A DNA stretch of 64,000 nucleotides from Planctomycetota bacterium (GCA_024274785.1 JAJSAM010000035.1:21613-85612), one strand, 5' to 3'. Positions 51,881 through 62,053 are shown, counted from the first letter of the stretch. Numbers and translations are program-made. The notes: a model not told the origin generated them from the letters alone.

Positions 51881-52903
51881 CTAATCCCCCGCGTAACCCT
51901 CCGGATTCGACACCTGCCAGCGCCAGGCATCCGCGGTCATGTCCTCGAGGGTGAGGGTCGCCTGCCAGCCGAGTTCCCGCTCCGCGCGAGACGGATCGGC
52001 GAAGCACTCCGCCACGTCTCCCGGACGCCGAGCGACGATTTCGTGGGGGATCTCCCGCCCCACGGCCTTTTCCGCCGCGGCCACGACCTCGAGCACGCTG
52101 GCGCCCTCTCCGGTGCCGAGATTGATCGCCCGCGCACCGGTGATGCCCTCGATGGATCCGAGTGCCGCCAGGTGCCCCTTCGCCAGATCGACCACGTGGA
52201 TGTAATCCCGCACGCCGGTGCCGTCCCTGGTCTGGTAGTCGCCACCGAACACGGACAGCTTCTTCAGGCGGCCCACCGCTACCTGCATGACGTAGGGCAT
52301 CAGGTTGTTCGGGATGCCACGCGGGTCCTCGCCGATCATTCCGCTTACGTGCGCACCGACCGGGTTGAAGTAGCGTAGCAGGACCATGCGCCAATGCGGC
52401 TCCGCCGCCGCCAGATCACGCAGGATCTCCTCGATGAAGAGCTTGGTGCGCCCGTAGGGATTCGTCGCGGAGAGCGGAAAGTCCTCCGTGATGGGTACGC
52501 TGGCCGGATCGCCGTAGACCGTGGCGGAGGAGGAGAAGATCAGGTCGTGGACACCGTGCCGCCGCATCGTCTCGAGGAGCACCAGCGTCCCGGTGATGTT
52601 GTTCCCGTAGTAGTCGAGGGGGATCTCGGTCGATTCGCCCACGGCCTTCAACCCCGCGAAGTGGATGACGGCATCGACGGACGCCGCCTTGAACACATCG
52701 TCGAGCGCCGGAGCGTCGCGCAGGTCCACCTCGTGAAATGCGAGGTCCCGCCCGGTGATTTCCCGCACGCGATCGAGGGATCGGACCGAGCTGTTCATGA
52801 GGTTGTCGACGACCACGACGTCGTGGCCGGCCACGAGAAGTTCCACCGCGGTGTGGCTGCCGATGTAGCCCGCGCCGCCGGTCAGGAGGATGCGCTTTCC
52901 CAT
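51881..52903 (-). CDS. galE: UDP-glucose 4-epimerase
   Basis: 340 residues from ATG 52903. NAD motif [11 protein letters not shown] (8-18), SSSATVYG with catalytic Ser (about 126), Tyr150 and Lys154 in [16 protein letters not shown], and [21 protein letters not shown] are all family-typical, so this is a true extended SDR of the GalE type rather than a generic one. It interconverts UDP-glucose and UDP-galactose and supplies UDP-Gal for surface glycans. It is followed 74 bases on by the phosphorylase gene on the same strand. Confidence 0.93.
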   Translation of the reverse strand: MGKRILLTGGAGYIGSHTAVELLVAGHDVVVVDNLMNSSVRSLDRVREITGRDLAFHEVDLRDAPALDDVFKAASVDAVIHFAGLKAVGESTEIPLDYYGNNITGTLVLLETMRRHGVHDLIFSSSATVYGDPASVPITEDFPLSATNPYGRTKLFIEEILRDLAAAEPHWRMVLLRYFNPVGAHVSGMIGEDPRGIPNNLMPYVMQVAVGRLKKLSVFGGDYQTRDGTGVRDYIHVVDLAKGHLAALGSIEGITGARAINLGTGEGASVLEVVAAAEKAVGREIPHEIVARRPGDVAECFADPSRAERELGWQATLTLEDMTADAWRWQVSNPEGYAGD

Positions 52904-53041
52904 GCCCGGATTATCGGCTGACGAATGGTGCGGGCTGCACAACATTGTCCGTGGCGGGTATCCTCGTGCCGGGGAGAGATGGAGGATCGATGACCGCAGC
53001 ATGGATCGCCGCGGTCTCGACCGTGGTGGCGAGGTGTACGG

Positions 53042-54445
53042 ATGGGCCGATCGGAGGGAGCGAGGCTGAGTCGCGGGAAGAAGCTGAGGTTCGCTGTTCT
53101 GGCGGCACTCCTCGGTCTCCTGGCGCTCGAGGGCGCGGCGCGGCTGGTCGATTGGAAGACCGGTTTTCATGGCAAGGTGCTGCGTGCGCTGGACCGGATC
53201 GAGCCGCAGAGCGGGCCGATTCCGATGCGGGACAGCCTCGACTGGCCGGAGGGTTGGTTGCAGGTACGAAGCGCCTTCGGCGAGGAGCCGCTCGATCAGC
53301 CGTACGTGCTCGGCGGGGAGCTGGTTCCGGGCGGGATGGTGGTGCCGGCCACGGTACCGTACGGGACCGAGGAGGCTCGGGAAGACCCCCGTCGGAAAGT
53401 CTTCGTCGTGGGTGGCTCGGCGGCCTTCGGTTTTCCGGCTGCCTATTCCGAGAGCTTCGCCGCAGTGCTCGCGGAGCGCGTTGACCGTGACCGCTACCTC
53501 GTGCTGAACGCGAGTCGCGTGGGCTGGTCCTCGGGACACCTCGTCCCGGTGGTCGATCGGATCGCCAGGGGGTTCTCCCCCGCGGTGGTGATCCTCTACC
53601 TGGGCAACAACGAATGGTCTCGCTTCTCGCTGAACGACGAGGTGGGAGTCAGTCCGCTGCTCCTGCGAATCTATCGCCGGCTTTCACCGAGCCGCCTTCT
53701 CTCCCTCGGGATCTACTGGCGCGTCAAGACCTGGGAGCAGCGCCAGGGGACCGCCCGGGCACAGGGGGGGGATGGCGGCTACGTCAATCACCGGGAGTTG
53801 GTGGGCTACGAGTATGCGCTCAGGCATCCCGCTCCCGACTTCAACGGTGCGCGGTGGGAAGAGGCACGGGAGGCGTTTCTCGACAATTTCGAAATAAACC
53901 TCCGCGTGATGGTCAGGAAGTCGAGCTCCGCCGGTGCGAAGGTGCTCCTCTGCACCGTGCCGTTTCGATTTCGGCTGTCGCCGGCGTGGAAGCAACGCCA
54001 ACCCCTGTCCTACGATCCGGCGAATCGCGGGCGCGTGGCCGCGGCTCTGGAGAGCGCGACGACCAGCCTGCGGCGAGGGGATCCGGCCTCGGCGATCGCG
54101 ACCCTCGATGGCGCGCTGGCCGTGGAACCGAAAGCACCCCTGTTGCGATATGTGAAGGCGTCGGCGCTGGAGCGTTCCGGCCGGCTTGAGGAGGCGGAGC
54201 GTTGGTATGCGAGAGCACGCGACGCGATGGTCGGGAACCTCGGCGCCAGCACGAGCATCAATGATCGCATTCGCGAGGTCGCCCGGGAGGAGCGCGCGAC
54301 CCTGGTGGACCTCGAGGCTGCGTTCGATCGGTACCAGAGTGCCCGGGGCGCCCACTTCAACGAGGGGCTGATCGGGGATGACTGTCATCCGTCCCCGGAA
54401 GGCCAGCGGGTGATCGCGGAGGCTCTCTCCCGTCACTTCGAGTAG
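53042..54445 (+). CDS. GDSL/SGNH-like hydrolase with TPR-like insert
   Basis: 467 residues. A hydrophobic N-terminal segment ([20 protein letters not shown], about 17-36) anchors it in the membrane. Then [13 protein letters not shown] (block I, GGSxxxG with nucleophile Ser), [11 protein letters not shown] (block III, GNNE), and [17 protein letters not shown] (block V, D-x-x-H) match the SGNH fold. A stretch around 355-400 is TPR-like ([49 protein letters not shown]). SGNH proteins on the membrane often de-acetylate or acetylate surface glycans. GAGG precedes the ATG. Confidence 0.78.
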   Translation: MGRSEGARLSRGKKLRFAVLAALLGLLALEGAARLVDWKTGFHGKVLRALDRIEPQSGPIPMRDSLDWPEGWLQVRSAFGEEPLDQPYVLGGELVPGGMVVPATVPYGTEEAREDPRRKVFVVGGSAAFGFPAAYSESFAAVLAERVDRDRYLVLNASRVGWSSGHLVPVVDRIARGFSPAVVILYLGNNEWSRFSLNDEVGVSPLLLRIYRRLSPSRLLSLGIYWRVKTWEQRQGTARAQGGDGGYVNHRELVGYEYALRHPAPDFNGARWEEAREAFLDNFEINLRVMVRKSSSAGAKVLLCTVPFRFRLSPAWKQRQPLSYDPANRGRVAAALESATTSLRRGDPASAIATLDGALAVEPKAPLLRYVKASALERSGRLEEAERWYARARDAMVGNLGASTSINDRIREVAREERATLVDLEAAFDRYQSARGAHFNEGLIGDDCHPSPEGQRVIAEALSRHFE

Positions 54446-54568
54446 CGGACCTGCGGACGGAGTTCGTCGGCCCGGTCCGGCGCTGACCCACCGGGTGCTC
54501 CGAGGGAGCCGGGTGAAATGATCCTGCCCCCGGGTCTCAGGTCTCAGGATTCCGTCTCGGGATTCCGC

Positions 54569-55654
54569 TCACTTCAGCAGCGACACCCGCCTGACCTCGA
54601 GGGGGACCCGCTGTGCCCACAGTCCCATCGACCCGGTCAGCGCGTCGTCCGCCAGGCCGGACACGGTGAGGATCTCCGTCCCATCCACCGAGGCCTTCAG
54701 GGAACCTCCGTTCACCTCGATCCGGAGCGTGTGCCACTCCCTTGGTGAGAAGCCCGGGATCACCGAGTACGGCGTCTTTTTCTGCATCCTCACCGCATTG
54801 TCGGCCTGCCTGACGAGCGCAAAGCCGTCGGAGAGGAAGGCGATCGCATAGGCATCGGGGCCGGCCATGCTCAGCAGTACGCCGATGAGATTGCCTCCTT
54901 CCAATGCGCCGCCGGCGCGCAGTTCGATCTCAATCGTGGCGGGCGACGAAAGCTGGGTGTTGCACTCCACGAAGGAGGGGTCGCTGCCGGGGCGGGCCAC
55001 GATCGCGCCGTTCGCCGTCTTCCAGATCCGCGCATCCACGAACCACCCGTTCAGGTCCTTCCCGTTGAAGAGCTCCGTTCGATTGCTCGCGGGCGCTTCA
55101 CTGGAATCACCCTGCGCGGCTCCCGCTTCCGGGGGAAGTTCCCTGAGTCTCTTTTCAGCTTCCGCGTGCGCCGGAGAGACCGCGAGGATCCGCCGCAGGC
55201 ACCGCCTCGCGAGTGCGGGGTCCTTCCCGCGAGCCCCGGCCTCGAGTTCGAGCAACCGGCCGATGAACCGATGGAGCACCTCTCGCAGTTCGAGGCGCGG
55301 GCGATCCGACTTGCGATAGAGCTTCCGGGCCTTCGCCACCGCCGCCCGCCCGGCCCTGGTAAGTCCGGCGTCACCCTCACGGTCGAGACAATCGTCGAGG
55401 AGGGACATCGCCAGATCGTGATCTCCCCGGGCAAGCTCCGCCTCCGCCAGACCGAGCAGAGCCGGCACGTAGCCGGTCTGCTCGATGAGGGCCGTCTCGA
55501 AGATCCGGCGAGCCGCATCGATCTCCCCGGCGGAGACGAGTTCCGTGCCCTGATCGACCAGGAGCTGCGCCGCGGCCTCGTCGGCGCCGGTTTCCGGCAG
55601 GTCGAGCGCGATGATCAGGCTCAGGACGAGGATCGCGATGCCGGCCCGCCTCAT
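54569..55654 (-). CDS. Exported TPR protein with LamG/DUF1080-like domain (second of a tandem pair)
   Basis: 361 residues from ATG 55654, overlapping the preceding gene stop by 4 bases (ATGA). Signal peptide MRRAGIAILVLSLIIALDLPETGADE. TPR-like helices (LVDQGTELVSAGEIDAARRIFETALIEQTGYVPALLGLAEAELA) then a concanavalin-like domain: TELFNGKDLNGWFVDARIWKTANGAIVARPG, IEIELRAGGALEGGNLIGVLLSM, EWHTLRIEVNGGSLKASVDGTEIL, GSMGLWAQ. The FNGKDLxGW start is diagnostic of DUF1080 (3-keto-disaccharide hydrolase-like), common in Planctomycetota. Substrate unknown. Confidence 0.82.
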   Translation of the reverse strand: MRRAGIAILVLSLIIALDLPETGADEAAAQLLVDQGTELVSAGEIDAARRIFETALIEQTGYVPALLGLAEAELARGDHDLAMSLLDDCLDREGDAGLTRAGRAAVAKARKLYRKSDRPRLELREVLHRFIGRLLELEAGARGKDPALARRCLRRILAVSPAHAEAEKRLRELPPEAGAAQGDSSEAPASNRTELFNGKDLNGWFVDARIWKTANGAIVARPGSDPSFVECNTQLSSPATIEIELRAGGALEGGNLIGVLLSMAGPDAYAIAFLSDGFALVRQADNAVRMQKKTPYSVIPGFSPREWHTLRIEVNGGSLKASVDGTEILTVSGLADDALTGSMGLWAQRVPLEVRRVSLLK

Positions 55655-56745
55655 CGGAGCACCTCCGCCGCTCTGAACTCCGCCACGGCCTGGGTGATGT
55701 GCACCCCGATGATTCCCGCCGCCGGCGCGCTCGCGGGCGGTCGATGGGTGAAGATCTCCTCGCCGTCGAGCCGGATCGTCAGTCCCCTCCGGCTCACTTC
55801 GAGTTCGTAGCGGTGCCACTTCCTCGGGTCGAAGTTGCTCAGGAGTTTGTTCCTCGGAGTCTCCAGGTTGCCTCCCTGAAGACGCGACAGGAAGAGGTCG
55901 TCGTTCTGGTCGACCATGACCCCGTAGTTGCTTCCGCCCACCTCGGGGTTGCCGTAGAGGATGCCGATCTGCCAGCTCGGATCGTGCGTGGAGACGAGGC
56001 GCATCTCCCACCGGATCGTGAGGTTGCCGCGGAATGGTCGCCCGAGCACCCAGCCGACGGACGTGCCTTTCGGAATGTCGCCGCGGAGCACGCCGCTCTT
56101 GCAGTTCCACTTCGGAGCATGGTGACCGAACTCGAAGTTCGCGAGATCGTCTTCTTCGATCAGTTCCTCCGGCCCCCCGAAGCTCACGGCGCGAACGCCT
56201 CCGAGTTTCTTCATCGATTTGCCCGCGGCGGAGTTGTTCGGTTCCAGCGCCAGGGCGAATTCGAGTGCCCGCCTGGCCCATCGCGGCCGCCTGGTCCGGT
56301 ACTTCCGCCCATAGGAGACGCAGGCCTTCACAAACTCGTTTTCGGCTCGCTCCAGGTCGGCGTAGCCCCCGCCGAGTTCCTGGATGGCCCTGCTCGCGTT
56401 CCCGGCTGCCTTTCGCTGGCGGGAGTTCGGCTTCCGGACCTCACCGAACTGGTCCTTGCAGGTGATGTAGGCCAGCATGGCCTCGTCGTTCTCGCCCAGT
56501 TTCTCCAGAGCCTCCCCGAGACCGAACGCCGCCTCCGGATGCGGCGTGAACTCCAGCAGGGACTCGCGATAGAGGGCCGCGGCTTTCTCGTAGCTCTCTT
56601 CCCGGAACGCCGTCCGGCCCCTGGCGCAGAGCTTGTCCGCGACGACCTTGCTTCCCGGCTGCCCCATGATCGGCGAAAGGGCGATCACCACCACCGTCAA
56701 CAGAACTGCCCCCGATATCAGGCCTTGTTTCCTCTGCATGGACAT
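55651..56745 (-). CDS. Exported TPR protein with LamG/DUF1080-like domain (first of a tandem pair)
   Basis: 364 residues from ATG 56745 (ATG 56739 possible). One N-terminal membrane segment (GLISGAVLLTVVVIALSPIM) and TPR-like repeats (GRTAFREESYEKAAALYRESLLEFTPHPEAAFGLGEAL, AMLAYITC, RRALEFALALEPNNSAAGKSM). A second half begins DLANFEFGHHAPKWNCKSGVLRGD and includes ILYGNPEVGGSNYGVMVDQNDDLFLSRLQGG and EVSRRGLTIRLDGEEIF, the same jelly-roll layout as the downstream gene. The two are probably paralogues that work together on a periplasmic glycan or scaffold. Confidence 0.8.
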   Translation of the reverse strand: MSMQRKQGLISGAVLLTVVVIALSPIMGQPGSKVVADKLCARGRTAFREESYEKAAALYRESLLEFTPHPEAAFGLGEALEKLGENDEAMLAYITCKDQFGEVRKPNSRQRKAAGNASRAIQELGGGYADLERAENEFVKACVSYGRKYRTRRPRWARRALEFALALEPNNSAAGKSMKKLGGVRAVSFGGPEELIEEDDLANFEFGHHAPKWNCKSGVLRGDIPKGTSVGWVLGRPFRGNLTIRWEMRLVSTHDPSWQIGILYGNPEVGGSNYGVMVDQNDDLFLSRLQGGNLETPRNKLLSNFDPRKWHRYELEVSRRGLTIRLDGEEIFTHRPPASAPAAGIIGVHITQAVAEFRAAEVLR

Positions 56746-57057
56746 GCTCTCCAGACGAGCCCAGAATGGAGGGGCGGCCTCCGTGCCGTCCGCCGGAACC
56801 GGACGGCAACCGACATCCCTGCGACCCTCCCAGTCTACTCGAGACATGCGCCGACTTTCCCATGAGCGCCGAGGGTGGATCCCCGACCAGGACGGGAACC
56901 GTACAAGAGATACGGCGTCACCGCACCGCGCACCATGCTGCGGCGCCTCTGGCGGCAGTGGAATTCCCGGTGCCGCAGGGGGATTTGTGGGATCGGGAGG
57001 GACTCCTCACCACTGTCAACGCCGGGATGCGCCGGGCCCTGAACCCCCTTTTTCCGG
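56746..57057. other. 312-bp intergenic region
   Basis: Upstream region of the TPR-LamG pair and 3' side of the kinase-like gene (both minus). An imperfect palindrome at 56769-56792 resembles those at 4702-4721 and 42747-42764. No gene is supported in the rest. Confidence 0.35.
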
Positions 57058-58041
57058 TCAGGTCCGCCGTCGCCTCTGCTTCGCCGCCCGCACCAGCACG
57101 GAGAGGGCGTCGGAACTTCGCTCGTAGTCCTCGTTCGCCAGCGCGGCGATGACCGAAGCCACCGGGGGGGAGATCGGTGAGCGGGCCAGCCGGGCCATGT
57201 CCACGTAGGTCTCGGCCTGGGGCGGCTTTCCGGTGGCGACTTCATAGAGCGTTCGACCGGCCATCGCCGCGGAGATCGCGGGGGAGGGGATCAGCGCCTC
57301 GCCCTGGTCGGTGTTGCGGAAGACGCGCGGCGGCAGGTAGGAGGGCACGTGCGGGAACCGCGTGCCATCGCCGTTCAACGGCACGCAGGCGCCGGCGTCG
57401 AGGAGGCGGATCCGTCGCTGTGGCCGCCCGACCACACGGAGATTTCCGGGGCGCAGGTCGGCGTAGATGAAGCCGCGTCGCTCGAGGTCGGTGAGCGCCT
57501 GCAGCAGTCCCACCGTGATCCGGTCGAGAGTCGAGCGCAGCGCACTCTTGTCCACCCCGCCCCGATGCACCCGGCAGAGCCAGAGATCGAGGTCCTGCCC
57601 GGGCAGACGCTCCATCACCAGGCAGGGCTCCGGCTCGGCGAATGCTCCTCCGCGCGCGGCGACGAGCAGGGGGTTCGTGAACAGCGCCAGTTTTCTGAAC
57701 TCGGGCAGGAAGGGACAGCCCGCGTCGCGGATCAGCCCGGCCTCGCCGGACAGGTTGGCCCGCCGCTCCTTCAGCATCTTCGCGCTGATGCGAATTGGCT
57801 TCTGCCATGGCTGCAGAGCGATTTTTCCCACCAGGCGCGCTTCGGGATCGCGATCGTCCGAAACGGTGAAGATCGCCCCTTCGCCGCCGACCGCGAGGAG
57901 GCGCAGAAGCCGGAAGCGTCGGCTCATCCCGACTCCGCGGAGACTGAGGAGCGCGTCGAACAGCCGCGCTTCCCCCCGGGCTCGCAACCGCCGGCCGATT
58001 CGCAATTCCCGCTCGGTCGCGGGCATGGCCGGGCTCTCCAT
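57058..58041 (-). CDS. Protein kinase-like protein paired with the VWA gene
   Basis: 327 residues from ATG 58041, overlapping the VWA stop by one base (TGATG). Gly-rich loop LAVGGEGAIFTVSD, ATP lysine in ARLVGKIAL (Lys73), catalytic loop FIYADLRPGNLRVVG (Asp and Asn present, His-Arg-Asp reduced to Y-A-D, Lys replaced by Arg), and LLDAGACVP in place of DFG. These residues suggest an active or near-active Ser/Thr kinase fold, of the type often co-encoded with VWA or TerY proteins. No C-terminal membrane segment. It may phosphorylate or bind the VWA partner. Confidence 0.75.
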   Translation of the reverse strand: MESPAMPATERELRIGRRLRARGEARLFDALLSLRGVGMSRRFRLLRLLAVGGEGAIFTVSDDRDPEARLVGKIALQPWQKPIRISAKMLKERRANLSGEAGLIRDAGCPFLPEFRKLALFTNPLLVAARGGAFAEPEPCLVMERLPGQDLDLWLCRVHRGGVDKSALRSTLDRITVGLLQALTDLERRGFIYADLRPGNLRVVGRPQRRIRLLDAGACVPLNGDGTRFPHVPSYLPPRVFRNTDQGEALIPSPAISAAMAGRTLYEVATGKPPQAETYVDMARLARSPISPPVASVIAALANEDYERSSDALSVLVRAAKQRRRRT

Positions 58042-59711
58042 CACGAACACGTGTGCGACATCAGCGTCGCCTGCTCCCAGGGAGACAAGCCTTCGAGATC
58101 GCCGTGCGTTTCGAGGAGTTCGATGGCCCGGTCGAGGACGGCGAGGAGGCCCGGGTCGCGACGTTCCCGGGCGTAGATCTGCCGGCGGAGGCGCAACGCG
58201 CGGAGCGCCGTTTCCGGATCCTCGTCGGTCAGCGTGCCGAGAATGTCGCGAGCGGTGCGGACGTCGGTGTTCAGTTCGCCGGGCTCCGTCGCTCCCGGCG
58301 TGCGAGGTATCGTCAGGTGCAGCGTCTTCGTGAGCGGCCCGCCGACTCCCGGGATCCGGACGGTGATCTTTCCGACCGGCGTCACATCGGCGGTGGTCTC
58401 CTGGCAGCGCACCTCGAAGAGCAGGGTGTAGCCGCGGCCGGCCTCGATCGTGCCGAGGTCCGTGGCGAAGTGGATGCCGTCCGGAAAAGCGGGCTCCGGA
58501 TAGCGCACGCGGGCGGGCCGGTATCGGAACGCTTCGCCGCCGGTCACGCCCGCGGCCAGCTCGAACTCCACCAGGCACCGCGTGGCCACCACCTTCTGCG
58601 CCACCTCGGCCACGCGCTCGAAAGCCGAACCGATCGTGTCCTTCCGGACGCTCTTCACCGTTCCGCCACGCTTGCCGGCGAACCGCTCCGACAGTTCGAC
58701 CATGTCCGCGTCCACGCCGAACGCGAGCGCATGCAGGTCGGTGCTGACCTTGCCGAGCATCTCCGCGGTCTTCGCAAACCCCTCGGTGTCCTGGGCCTTG
58801 CCGTCGGTGAGCAGGTAGACCCGGACCGGCATGTTCCTTTTTTGCTTTCGCTGGTCGAACGCGATGCGACCGGCCTTGCCGAGCGCCCCGGGACTGTCCG
58901 TGTAATCGCCGAAACAGAGCGGGTGGTCCTCGATCGTGGCGAAGAGTTCGTCCTCGTCCACCTCCCAGGCCGACTCGCCTTTCAGAATGACTTCGGAGCC
59001 GCGGGAGTAGATCACGACGCTGACCAGCACTTCCGCGGCGCCGGTGCCCTTGAGATCCCGGAACATCCGCCGCACCGCATCCTTCATGACCGGGTACTTG
59101 TCCGGCTTGTCCATGCTCTTGCTGAGATCGAGAGCCAGGATCACGTGCGCCACCGGGCCGGCGGCCGGATCGACGATCGGTTCGCCAACGGCCTTGATCT
59201 CGAGCAGCACCCCCATGACCGGCGGGTCATCAGCCGGAACGGTGGCGTACTCGCGGGAGGCGCTGAGTTCGAGTTCGGTTTCCCTTTCCGTGACCGGGAT
59301 CGCAAGGGGGGGCGGGGCCGGGGCGACCGGAGCGATGGGAGCGACAGGGAGGACCGGCGGCGCAATGGGCATCCGGGGCGCGGGGGCCACCCGGCGGGCG
59401 GGGATGGGGGCGGGTTGCGGTGGTTCCACGACCGGCACCGCCATGACCGGGCCGTCCGCTGCCGGAACGTCATCGACCGGAACCACGGGGGCGATCGCGA
59501 TTGTGGACATCGGCGGAAGGGGGATCGCGGTCGGCGGCGCCTCCCCGGGCGGAGGGACCTCCTCCGGGGACCCGGCGAGCCACTCGTCCGTGGACTCGAG
59601 GTCATCGAAGTCGAGGTTCTCCGGTTCCGCAGTCTCGATCTCCGCTCCGCACTTCGCACACCATTTCCAGCCTTCGGAAACGGGTGCGCCGCACTCCGGG
59701 CAGTCCCTCAT
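58041..59711 (-). CDS. Zinc-ribbon VWA-domain protein
   Basis: 556 residues from ATG 59711. N-terminal zinc ribbon CPECG...CAKCG (residues about 4-22). A long acidic/Pro-rich linker (about 30-140) follows. The VWA domain begins VAHVILALDLSKSM: the MIDAS Asp195, Ser197, Ser199 are intact, then VRVYLLTDGKAQD. A C-terminal Ig-like/beta region ends the protein. It overlaps the kinase-like gene, so the pair is translationally linked. VWA plus kinase is the arrangement of several envelope-stress or ter-type regulatory modules. The linker is Pro/Val/Ala-rich and probably disordered. Confidence 0.82.
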   Translation of the reverse strand: MRDCPECGAPVSEGWKWCAKCGAEIETAEPENLDFDDLESTDEWLAGSPEEVPPPGEAPPTAIPLPPMSTIAIAPVVPVDDVPAADGPVMAVPVVEPPQPAPIPARRVAPAPRMPIAPPVLPVAPIAPVAPAPPPLAIPVTERETELELSASREYATVPADDPPVMGVLLEIKAVGEPIVDPAAGPVAHVILALDLSKSMDKPDKYPVMKDAVRRMFRDLKGTGAAEVLVSVVIYSRGSEVILKGESAWEVDEDELFATIEDHPLCFGDYTDSPGALGKAGRIAFDQRKQKRNMPVRVYLLTDGKAQDTEGFAKTAEMLGKVSTDLHALAFGVDADMVELSERFAGKRGGTVKSVRKDTIGSAFERVAEVAQKVVATRCLVEFELAAGVTGGEAFRYRPARVRYPEPAFPDGIHFATDLGTIEAGRGYTLLFEVRCQETTADVTPVGKITVRIPGVGGPLTKTLHLTIPRTPGATEPGELNTDVRTARDILGTLTDEDPETALRALRLRRQIYARERRDPGLLAVLDRAIELLETHGDLEGLSPWEQATLMSHTCS

Positions 59712-59804
59712 GGTGTGCCTCCTTCGGCCCGATCCTACCTTCGAACCCGGATCGTCGCCACCAGTCCGGTTCGTGGGGATCGGCGGCGCGTCACCTGGCA
59801 CCGC

Positions 59805-61796
59805 TCACGACAGGATGTCGGCGATGCGGCTCGTCAGTTCCTTCGCGGTGAACGGCTTTTCGAGGAGCGGTCCGTCCCGGTCCAGGGTGCCCCGGTGATC
59901 GATGACGTCGCCGGCGTATCCCGACATGAACAACACCGGGAGACCCGGCCTCCTCCGCTGCAACTCTTCCGCGATTTCCGGACCGTCCGGCCCGGGCAAC
60001 ACCACGTCGGAGAGCAGCAGATCGATCGTGCCGTCGTACTCGCTGCTGACCTGAAAGGCCTGCTCCGCGTTTCCGGCGACGAGCACGGTGAGACCCTCCA
60101 TTTCCAGGATCTCCGACACCAGTTCGCGCACGGCCGGCTCATCCTCGACCACGAGGATCGTACCGGTCATGGCCTGCCAATGGTGCGCGTCTCCCGCCTT
60201 CGCCGATCCGGTGGCAGCTTCGTCCGTCCCCGGCAGGAAGACGGTCAGGGTCGCCCCCTTTCCCGGACTGCTGAGCACTCGGGCGCATCCGCCGCTCTGC
60301 TTCGCGATGCCATACACCGTGGACAGCCCGAGCCCGGTCCCGCGGTCCCGTTCCTTCGTGGTGAAGAACGGCTCGAACGCCCGGGCCATCACTTCGGGCT
60401 CCATGCCGAGCCCGGTGTCCTCGACATCGAGTCGGACGTAGTCGCCGGCCCTGACGCCGAGACGCGCCGCGACATCCGGGTCTCCCAGTTGCTCGTATCG
60501 GGTACGAATGGTCAGCGTGCCACCTCCCGGCATCGCGTCGCGGGCGTTGACCACCAGGTTCATCACGATCTGTTCGACCTGACCACGATCCGCAAAGACG
60601 TGCGCCAGGCCGATCCCGGGGTCGATCACCAGGTCGATGTCCTCGCCGATGAGCCTCCGGAGCATCGGCTCGAGCCCGGATACCACTCCGTTCAGATCCA
60701 GCGCCTCGGCGTGGAGAATCTGCTTCCGACTGAACGCCAGAAGCTGGCGGGTGAGGCTGGCCGCGCGCATGCTGGCTTCGTGGATGCCGTCGATGCGGCA
60801 CCGGAGCGGGTCGTCCTCATCCACCTCGCCCTGGAGCATCTCGGAGTAACCCCCGATGGCGGTCAGCAGGTTGTTGAAGTCGTGGGCCACACCCCCGGCG
60901 AGTCTCCCCAAAGCCTCGAGTTTCTGGGATTGACGGAGCTGGTCCTCCAGTTTGCTGCGCTCCGTGATGTCCTCCACGATCATCTCCCAGCCCTCCGGCA
61001 GGCCGTTGTCGCCGCGGAGCACGCGACCGCTGGTGCGCACCTCGATGGGGGTTCCGTCCTTCTTCTTCCAGAGCACGTGGACCCCGTTGATGACCTCCCG
61101 GTTCCAGACCCTGGCGATGAGTTCGGTGCGATCGGCGGGGTTCTGGTAGATGTCGCGGGCGATGTTCGCGGTCAGGAGTTCCTCCCGCGATTCGTAGCCG
61201 AGCATGCGAACGAGGGCCGGATTCACCTCGAGGAAATGCCCCTCCGGGTTGGAACGATAGATGCCGTAGACGGCGTTGCGGATCAGGGAGCGGTAGTTCC
61301 CCTCGGACCGTCGAAGCGCCTGTTCGGTTTCCTTCTGCTCGCTGATGTCGAGGGCGGTGAACACCATCGCCGCCATCGGATCCTCCGGGTCGATGGCGGC
61401 GGAGCTCAGGAAAATGGGTCGAATGGTCCCGTCCCGGTGCATCCACCTGGTCTCGACCGAACCGATCCCGGAACGGGCGACATCCGCGTGCTTCAGCCGG
61501 CCGACGCGCCGGAACTCCTCGTCGGAGGGATAGAGGATCCGCGCACTCTGCCCGCGAAGCTCGGCCTCCGATCGCCCGGTCAGGCGAAGCATCTCCCCAT
61601 TCACCCAACCGAGAATTCGATTCTCCACCAGCCCGATCCCGATCGGCGCGGCGCGGGACAGCGAGGACATCGTCGCCTCGCACTGTGCCAACCGCTCTTT
61701 CGTTTCGAGCAGTTGCGCGGAGCGCTCCTCGAGTGCACGCTCCAGTTCTTCGATGCGTCGCGCGAGCGCCATCGAGGTCAATCCATCGTCCTGCAT
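59805..61796 (-). CDS. PAS-domain hybrid histidine kinase
   Basis: 663 residues from ATG 61796. An N-terminal coiled coil (LARRIEELERALEERSAQLL), two PAS domains (about 50-160 and 165-300: ILGWVNGEMLRLTGRSEAELRG; LEVNPALVRMLGYESREELL), HisKA with the phosphorylated His in GGVAHDFNNLL, HATPase_c (VMNLVVNARDAMPGGG, DTGLGM, FEPFFTTKERDRGTGLGLS), and a C-terminal receiver with the acceptor Asp in LLLSDVVLPGPDG and a conserved Lys in LLEKPFT. It lacks membrane segments, so it is cytosolic. No separate response regulator is adjacent. Input signal unknown. Confidence 0.93.
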   Translation of the reverse strand: MQDDGLTSMALARRIEELERALEERSAQLLETKERLAQCEATMSSLSRAAPIGIGLVENRILGWVNGEMLRLTGRSEAELRGQSARILYPSDEEFRRVGRLKHADVARSGIGSVETRWMHRDGTIRPIFLSSAAIDPEDPMAAMVFTALDISEQKETEQALRRSEGNYRSLIRNAVYGIYRSNPEGHFLEVNPALVRMLGYESREELLTANIARDIYQNPADRTELIARVWNREVINGVHVLWKKKDGTPIEVRTSGRVLRGDNGLPEGWEMIVEDITERSKLEDQLRQSQKLEALGRLAGGVAHDFNNLLTAIGGYSEMLQGEVDEDDPLRCRIDGIHEASMRAASLTRQLLAFSRKQILHAEALDLNGVVSGLEPMLRRLIGEDIDLVIDPGIGLAHVFADRGQVEQIVMNLVVNARDAMPGGGTLTIRTRYEQLGDPDVAARLGVRAGDYVRLDVEDTGLGMEPEVMARAFEPFFTTKERDRGTGLGLSTVYGIAKQSGGCARVLSSPGKGATLTVFLPGTDEAATGSAKAGDAHHWQAMTGTILVVEDEPAVRELVSEILEMEGLTVLVAGNAEQAFQVSSEYDGTIDLLLSDVVLPGPDGPEIAEELQRRRPGLPVLFMSGYAGDVIDHRGTLDRDGPLLEKPFTAKELTSRIADILS

Positions 61797-61843
61797 AACC
61801 GCTCCCAACCGGAATCCGGAGAATCCGGGATTCCACCCACCCA

Positions 61844-62053
61844 CTATCGGTAATAGAGAGCCTCATGGTCTGTCAATTCTCCTCGGAGCAGCCGTCTGCG
61901 GAGGAGATCCACGTCTACCTCGCGAGGTTCGCCGGTCAGGGAGGGAGTCTTCGGGGCCCCGGAACCATCCATCCGGGGATCGAAGACGAGCAGCAGCATC
62001 AGGACGAGCACGAACGCGACGGCCAGGATCAGGAGGCGGTCCGTGGTTTTCAC
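61844..62053 (-). CDS. Small membrane protein in the FMN/Fe-S operon
   Basis: 69 residues from GTG 62053, overlapping the big membrane gene stop (GTGA). One membrane helix (LLILAVAFVLVLMLLLVF) and a charged, arginine-rich C-terminal tail (DVDLLRRRLLRGELTDHEALYY). No family recognised. Its coupling to the fusion gene suggests a subunit or assembly factor. Confidence 0.65.
   Translation of the reverse strand: MKTTDRLLILAVAFVLVLMLLLVFDPRMDGSGAPKTPSLTGEPREVDVDLLRRRLLRGELTDHEALYYR

Noticed and set aside
58053..61853. A 1266-residue open frame on the plus strand
   Set aside because: It runs antisense through the VWA and histidine kinase genes, whose motifs are complete. Long antisense frames are common at this G+C.
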